Source: Hericium rajendrae
Taxonomy: Eukaryota > Basidiomycota > Agaricomycetes > Russulales > Hericiaceae
Length of the DNA stretch: 64,000 nt
Reading direction: 5' to 3'
Assembly: GCA_033439255.1 (NCBI GenBank)
Contig: CM065878.1
Location: forward strand, 1,612,001-1,676,000
Below, in pieces: positions 58,196 to 64,000 of the stretch (within the stretch, counting starts at the first letter, position 1; each line of letters opens with the position of its first letter). Made by a program: the position numbers and the translations under genes. Below the pieces are notes generated by a model. It was not told where the DNA came from. It saw only the letters and a list, made by a program, of their open reading frames with translations, and ran no database searches.

Positions 58196-61100
58196 TCAAG
58201 TTCGTACAGCTTCTTCTGGACGAGATCTGATCCTCGTCCACTTCGAATCCCTTCGTGTGCTTAGATACACATGCGAGTCCTCCTTGTTCGGCGGCATCCA
58301 TGCACTTGCCTGCGATGGGAGAAGATTCGTAACCTGTCCCGAGCCGATCAAGAAAAAGCACTGAGCGAAATCGAAGTCACGCACGAGGAACCGTTGGCCT
58401 TCTGCAAAGCTGCCGGGCTTGCGGCCTTCGTCGAAAGACAAATTCAGGACATCCCATACCGTGATTTCGACGGTGCGGTGGGCAGGTCTTCTTTCAGTGC
58501 GTGCGTCTTTCATAAACAGAACACGGAAGTTGCGGACTTCGCGCGGTGGACAAATGTGCTAGAAAAGAAGTCAGCCTGGCATGCGCGGCTGAGGACACAG
58601 GACGGATGGCAGACCTTTAGGTCACGCTCTATCTCTTCGTCAATCTTTTCTCGCTCTTGTGTGATGCGGTCACGGACGAACCGCGCCAACCAGCCAGCTT
58701 CATTGATAGTTGTTTGCATCGTGGCCTTTGAAAAGTCTGTGCCGCCGTCAAGCTCGTCGAAGAGATCCTCTATATTATCTGGAGGTGAATCTACGTAATT
58801 CGTGAGGCCACGAAAATTCATTTCTCGGTGCAGATACAACATACCATCCTCGGTAGGGTAGAAGTGCGAGGCCGACTTGCGCTCTAAGCGCAGGGCCCAT
58901 TCCTCGTAGATATCCATCTTCTCCTCGAAATGAGACCGAAGCTTAGCTTCTTCCTTTGTACGCCGTTTCTGAAAGTCAGGCGTCAGATTGAATTTATCAA
59001 AACAAAGTCTGTCTCGCTCACTTCCCACTGCTCCTGGATGGCCATTTCCTCAGCCTCCTTTCGCGGCCCTTCCCGCCGCTTCTTTCCATTCTTTTCAACG
59101 AATTCCAAGAAGGCGATAGGATACGCCTGAGTTGTCGTCAGTCTGAGCATCGATTGGAACCAACAATCTGCTCCTACCTTGGTCACCACGAGATCCATCA
59201 TCTGCACGGCCCCGCCATCCGGAGTAAGGCTGTTGAGGGTCGATATAGACAGCTTCGGCTGGAAGCCAAGCTTCGCGTGCCACGGCGCGAGATGCGTCGA
59301 GTTGCCGCATATAATCAGCTGGCAGGAGCTGTATGCCTCCAGCACCTCGGAGGGTTCTGATCTTTGTGTCGATATCTGATGCAGATACATTAGCATAAAT
59401 TGCATGGATGAAGCGGCATAAAGACCTTAGCTCCCGCAACCGCGATTTTTCCGCCGGTGCGCAGGGCTCCCTTGCGGACAGCTCTGGCGAGCGGTGCGTC
59501 GATTTGTGCGCGGAGGCGATACCAGCCGTCGGTGACTTCAAGCTCAGGATGCGGGACTACCGTTAGTCCTTCATCGCCATCACCCAGCTCTGGCCAGATT
59601 ATGTTCGACACGCAGAGGACCATGGGACATGCGGCTGGGGTGTCGTGGGTAGTGATCAAGCGGAGAGGTGGTCTCGAACCTCCGTTCAGCTCTTTCTCGT
59701 ATCTGCAGACTGGTCAGCATTGACGGGGCCAGAGGGATACTAAGAACCCCACCGGTAGCGCAGCTGTCGTATCACCTCTCGCCAGCACCAGCGCTTTGTC
59801 TCGTCACGCGTTTCGCGCTCTGGTTCCAGACATACTAATGCAGCTAGCTTCCAGAGAATGAGCCTCCAGTGATTGTCGACCCATTCTTTAGTTGCCAATG
59901 AGCAGCCAAGGTCTTTCAAAAGTTCCAAGGCTGCCTCGGCTCCGTATATATCCTTTGTTGAATGGGGAATTGGTAGGCCGCTCGAAGACTCCAGACCAGG
60001 TGAATGGAAGGCATAGTATGTTGCTGTCTCCGGAGTGATTTGCTTGAGCTCGTCGACATTTCTGTCAAAAAGTGAGAAAAGGACAGGGCAGACTGCATGA
60101 TATAGATGCATACATGCTCATATTTGTCAGTTCTTCAGCAGTATAAGAGTGAGGCATTAAACCCGAGGAAGCAAGGGTCTTCCTGTTGGGTGGTGGGTCT
60201 GAAAATCGTCAGGACAAGCAGAGTTTGGAAGATTGGCTAGAGCATACTGAGATCAAAAAACTTGCGTCTCGATGGCCCAGTCCTAGCAGCACGCACCGGG
60301 CTCGAGGTGCTTGTTGCAGACGAGATGATCACGGTGGAGGCAGCGGCTGCCCTTTCTTGCTTGTATTTCTCCTCTAGTTGAGCCCTACTAGTTTCTCCGG
60401 GCCTCATACCCGGTTTGAAAGGCGTCACGAATCTTTTCGGCCCCGCTCTAGCTCTCGCAGGGGTCATTCCGACGGGTCGTGGAGGCGTCGAGAATGCCGC
60501 CTGTCGTACTGGAGTCTCCAATGGGGTCGGCTCAGCGCGAGCGTGAGCAGGGCCAGGTGTAGAGGGTACCGGAGGACGGACGCTTCGTGCAGGTGTGAAA
60601 GAAGATGGTACAGCTGTCGGGTGGGGACGTGTGGGATTCAATGGTGAATTGACGTAGCTCGGAGGTTTGAACGGCGTCACCGCCGGAGCACGGACGAGAG
60701 GCGATTTGAAGGGCACTGCTGCCTTCCCTTTCCCCTTGATATCAGTTACCGATGGTGTTTGGAACGTGGCTCGTCCACCGCCCAACCCAGCAGATGATAA
60801 GCCGACGCGAGCAGGAGTAGGAACATCAGGGAGCGGCACTTGCGGAAGAGCATTCTCGACCGGGCTGAGAACCGGGCGGCTTGGCGAAGTCGCAATCGGC
60901 ATTTGACGAGGTAGTGCGGGCTTGGGGCTATCTGGAGGGGAAGGAGTCGTCAATGCCAGCGTATCTTCAGTTTCCCACAATTTCATCCGTGCTTGAGCTT
61001 GTTGCCAGGCCGTCTCCGAAGGCGCAAATACCTTGCTCTTGTTAGCTGTGACAAATCCAATGGCAGCAACAGGTATATTGGGGAGTGCGACAGTACTGGC

Positions 61101-61867
61101 CGCGGCAAATCCAACTGTTGGAGGTGCAGGTGCGGCAGTCGACGTGAACCATGACGAGTAATCCTTCTCGGGTGGCTCTTCCGGAGATTGAGAGCGGTCG
61201 TGTGCGTCAGCTTCGTCTGTGATATCCAACGGGAGCTGCGCAGCTGAAGTAAACCCGACTGAGCGGAATACAGTGTCAACAGCGACACCCTTGGAATTCC
61301 GCCCGAGCCCAGGAATTTCGTTCTCACTTGTTTGTGACGTCTGCTGCAGTCCAGAGATAGCGCCAACAGACGAAAAGCCTGGCTGCTTTGGCCCCACGGA
61401 GACGAACGGATTGTCTGGATCGGACGATAGTTGAGAATGTGGTCCATTGACACCTGTCGAAATCGCAGATGCTGGGGCGAAAAGTGAGAGATTCAAAGGC
61501 TCCACTGTCTTGTAAGCATGAGGTGCATTAAAAACGTCAGAATACCTCCAAAAAGGAGACTATATGCGTGGCCTACCTGACTGGCCTCACTTGCTTGTGA
61601 GGAGGCGCCCAGGACGCTCCCCAGACCATGATGTCCCTTGTGATACAGTTCGCTCTCAGATGAGAGCGCAAAGCCTTGGCTTGATAGGCTTGATTCATAC
61701 GCATCAACTTCCTGCAGAATTTCATGGCTAAGATCTTCCACTTGATCTTCGTATGTAGGAGACGACATTCGCTGCCGTTTCCGGGGCGGGCAGGAAGAAA
61801 CTGTAGTTCGGAGCGGTTAATGTTGATCCTATAGTAAATGTGAAAATAACTTACCTGGATGAGACAT
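58196..61867 (-). CDS. BRH2: BRCA2/Brh2-type recombination mediator
   Basis: Loads Rad51 on single-stranded DNA during double-strand-break repair. The start at 61867 (MSHPVSSCPPRKRQRMSSPT) is joined by an intron to the next exon in the same frame. The N-terminal half is rich in Pro/Thr/Ser and holds BRC-like elements; the best is GFVTANKSKVFAPSETAWQQ at about 61055, weaker ones are FRSVGFTSAAQ and TVGFAAAST. The helical domain reads GLPIPHSTKDIYGAEAALEL, WVDNHWRLILWKLAALV, followed by RPPLRLITTHD and the OB folds: GWYRLRAQIDAPLARAVRKG, GNSTHLAPWHAKLGFQPKL, SLTPDGGAVQMMDLVVTKV. The C-terminal part (VWDVLNLS, VTNLLPSQASAWM, VYLSTRRDSKWTRIRSR) matches the last OB region. Length about 1,050 residues, as in basidiomycete Brh2. 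Confidence 0.93.
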
Positions 61868-62685
61868 GTTTGTTAGTGAGTTTCTGGCAATTAGAATGAA
61901 GCAAGGAGCAGATAGACAGTGAGTGGACAGACAATGCTTGCAGGCGCTGACCTAACGATAAACGCGACGCGACGCGACGTGCGACTCCACACGTGATGAC
62001 GTTGCTGACACTATGTTCCCACGTCTCGCTTTGTCTCGACTTGACAACTTGTCGCAAAGCTGCCCGACTAGATTCTCGTTCTGCATAAGTGCCTCATTGT
62101 CAGTCCTTGTCTGACGGATTGCTTTGTCTATCCCTCAACGTATTAGAACGGCGATTCGCGGGAGCAGCTGTACTATAATTTGATTACTTGCTGGGATCGG
62201 CGCTGCCAGATCCGAGCGACCGAGGCCTGCTGCAGCCTTTCTAGCCCCACGAGTACCGAATAGCAACGTTTCTTGATCTTCCCTGTAAAGTCGCTGTCTC
62301 CCGTTTGTCCCGCGAAGCATGCTCTAGCATTGCTTGCTGCTCAAAGGAGACACAAGCTTGCTGGCAGTGACTCGCATGACCAGTTGACCGGCGAAGTGCA
62401 GCAATAAACGCCCAACTTTCTTACCACGAATACACCCGTCTGCGCTTTCGTGCACAATCTTTGTAGCCATCATCTCTCAAAACATCCCGAACGCACCAAA
62501 GCGGCCTTTGTTTGAATTGCTTTGATTTTGACGCGTTGACGGCGCCGCAACTGAGTTGCAGGTGTGGCTTGAGCCGCTTGCCTCTTACAGCCCACGCGAA
62601 GTATTCACGTTCTGACATCCCTCCCTTGCTGCATCCCATCTAGAAAGTCCACCCTTGGCTCGCGTAGCGAGCACTCTAACCACCA
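61868..62685. other. Divergent promoter region of BRH2 and the taxilin gene
   Basis: About 820 bases. Contains ACGCGACGCGACGCGACGT-like repeats at about 61960-61980 close to BRH2, a MluI-box-like ACGCG-rich stretch that in fungi often marks S-phase genes (inference). No further gene was recognised. Confidence 0.45.
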
Positions 62686-64000
62686 ATGCCCACGAATGGC
62701 ACCATGAGCAATCCACAACCAATGAACGGCCCCAGGACTGCCAAACCGCCCCCTCCGGGCCCCGCTCCATCCGCTCCAGCACCCGCGCCCGCGCCCGCCG
62801 CACACCCTCCCCCACTCAACCCATCACAGCCGCCAGCAAACAGAGCACAGACCCTTTCTCAGAACCATGCGCCCGCGGTCAACGGCAACCACAATCACAA
62901 CCATAATCATACCCAGAAGGGGAAGAAGAAGAATGAGCCTGCACCGGTCGATCCTGCTACTATGTACGAGAGCCTGAAGAATCGGATAGCTGCATTGGAG
63001 GAGGAGGAGGTCCTCGAGGAGGAAGAGGAGAGGAGATTTGGTAGGTGGCATACAATGTGTCCGTGCGCGGTGGAGGGATGACGTTCCCCACAGCGGAGGA
63101 GGCACAGAAGTCGGTACGAGGCATGGAGGAGAATGCTGTTCATTCGAAATATGTGGAACTGGTGCGTAGCTGCGTCTGCATGAAGGCAACCCTCGTTGAC
63201 GTCGTATGTGTGCTCAGTTCGCAGAGTTCAAGCGCATGGAGCGGGACCACCAGAAGGAGAAGCAGAAGTTGACGAAGGACAAGGACGCCGGTAAGGCTTA
63301 CATTGTGCAATTTAACGGCCATATCTTATGGACCTCGCAAAAGCGAAAGGCCAGTTAACCAAGGCAAATCAGACTAAGATTAAGATGGAGAACCTGGCAC
63401 GAGAGTTACAAAAGGTCAGCAGATTCGAATCATCTTAGTTGCTGCCGCGTTCTAACTTCCGCTATAGGACAACAAACGATTACGGGTTCGTGTTGTGCAA
63501 GAGATACTGCTACATCGCTGCTGACCTGCTTCATAGGAGGATGGCAAACGTTTGGCACTTTCTGTGGAAGAGGCACAAGAGGAGGCAAGAGCCTACACAT
63601 CGATTCCTTCTGGACCGTGCTCTTACTTATCATCAACTAGATCGTACAAATGAAGAACGACATGTCGAAACGCGCGGAACGCGCGCGCATCCAAGATACG
63701 AAATACCGCGAAATGCCAGACATCGTTGTCAAGGTCATCTGCCGCTACCGCGCGGAGCTCTTCTTCAAGATCTCGCGCAAGACGAAGCTCTCGAAGCTGT
63801 TCAACGCCTGGACGGAGCGCATGGAGACGATGGGCGGGAAGAAGGGGGATGCGCCGAAGGGCGGGGGCACCATGACGAACGGGAACGGGAGCACGAAGGC
63901 GATGTCCGATTCGAGCGCGTATACGACGAACTCGGGCATGTGCCGACGACGAACACGCAGTTCGTGTTCACGCATAGCGGGCGCGCGGTCGAGGCAGAGC
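62686..64000 (+). CDS. Taxilin-family coiled-coil protein continuing into a SUMO-like domain (3' end beyond window)
   Basis: Start MPTNGTMSNPQPMNGPRTAK, a Pro-rich leader with His/Asn repeats, then ESLKNRIAALEEEEVLEEEE and the taxilin coiled coil (KYVELFAEFKRMERDHQKEK, KDKDAAKGQLTKANQTKIKM, ENLARELQKDNKRLREDGKR). Seamlessly following is MKNDMSKRAERARIQDTKYR and then a ubiquitin-fold segment of SUMO/Rad60 type: PDIVVKVICRYRAELFFKIS, RKTKLSKLFNAWTERM, and after a Gly/Ser linker TNTQFVFTHSGRAVEAE, corresponding to the beta-strand positions of SUMO (FFKI..., FLFDGRR). A base is probably missing at about 63940. Introns are short; the one before the SUMO-like part has a GC donor. The gene runs off the right edge. 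Confidence 0.75.

Overview
This window looks like a piece of a basidiomycete chromosome, most likely from a mushroom-forming (Agaricomycete) fungus. Genes are dense, on both strands, and broken by many introns of about 50-60 bases with GT...AG ends and a CTNAC/TGAC-like branch region. The gene set fits this: a BRCA2/Brh2-type recombination protein with BRC-like motifs, a TPX2-domain protein, a Ser/Thr-rich GPI-anchored wall protein, a large F-box/leucine-rich protein, and an intron-containing tRNA-Cys. No virus-like element, DNA transposon, CRISPR array or secondary-metabolite cluster was recognised.

Layout. 1-6.7 kb: 5' end of a mitochondrial-type protein (-), NIF3 (+), a small STAND-N-terminus-like gene (-) lying between two diverged copies of the NIF3/NUO49 junction, the 49-kDa complex I subunit (-), and a mannose-6-phosphate-receptor-like membrane protein (+). 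6.7-8.9 kb: gene-poor. 8.9-13.9 kb: GPI-anchored protein (-), ATP23 (-), TPX2-like (+). 13.9-16.8 kb: mostly empty, with one 68-residue Cys/His protein behind a clear TATA box. 16.8-22.8 kb: enoyl-CoA hydratase (+), FAS1-domain secreted protein (-), aldo-keto reductase (+). 23-29 kb: delta-COP (+), a Gfd2/YDR514C-like RNase-H-fold protein (-), ubiquitin-L40 fusion (+). 29.4-41 kb: UTP14 (+), NRAMP metal transporter (-), HIT protein (-), CutC (+), F-box protein (-). 41.6-50 kb: RSC4-like double bromodomain protein (+), DHHC palmitoyltransferase (-), a protein with an extraordinary RDN pentapeptide array (+), an unrecognised nuclear-type coiled-coil protein (-). 50-64 kb: NAF1 (-), mitochondrial EF-Ts (+), a small secreted protein (-), alkaline ceramidase (-), tRNA-Cys (+), MPP-alpha (+), BRCA2/Brh2 (-), and the 5' part of a taxilin that runs into a SUMO-like domain (+).

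The genes are mostly housekeeping and do not form one pathway. Ribosome production (UTP14, NAF1, ubiquitin-L40) and mitochondrial upkeep (NUO49, ATP23, EF-Ts, MPP-alpha) are frequent themes. About ten conserved genes contain a single-base slip in an otherwise clean reading frame, nearly always a missing base. This is most simply explained by residual indel errors in the assembly, so these genes are annotated as probably functional.

The most unusual points are the duplicated gene junction around the STAND-like gene, exons of only 10 and 16 bases in NUO49 and NIF3, the RDN pentapeptide array, three 64-65-residue repeats in the TPX2-like protein, the small zinc-knuckle-like protein, and the taxilin/SUMO-like combination.
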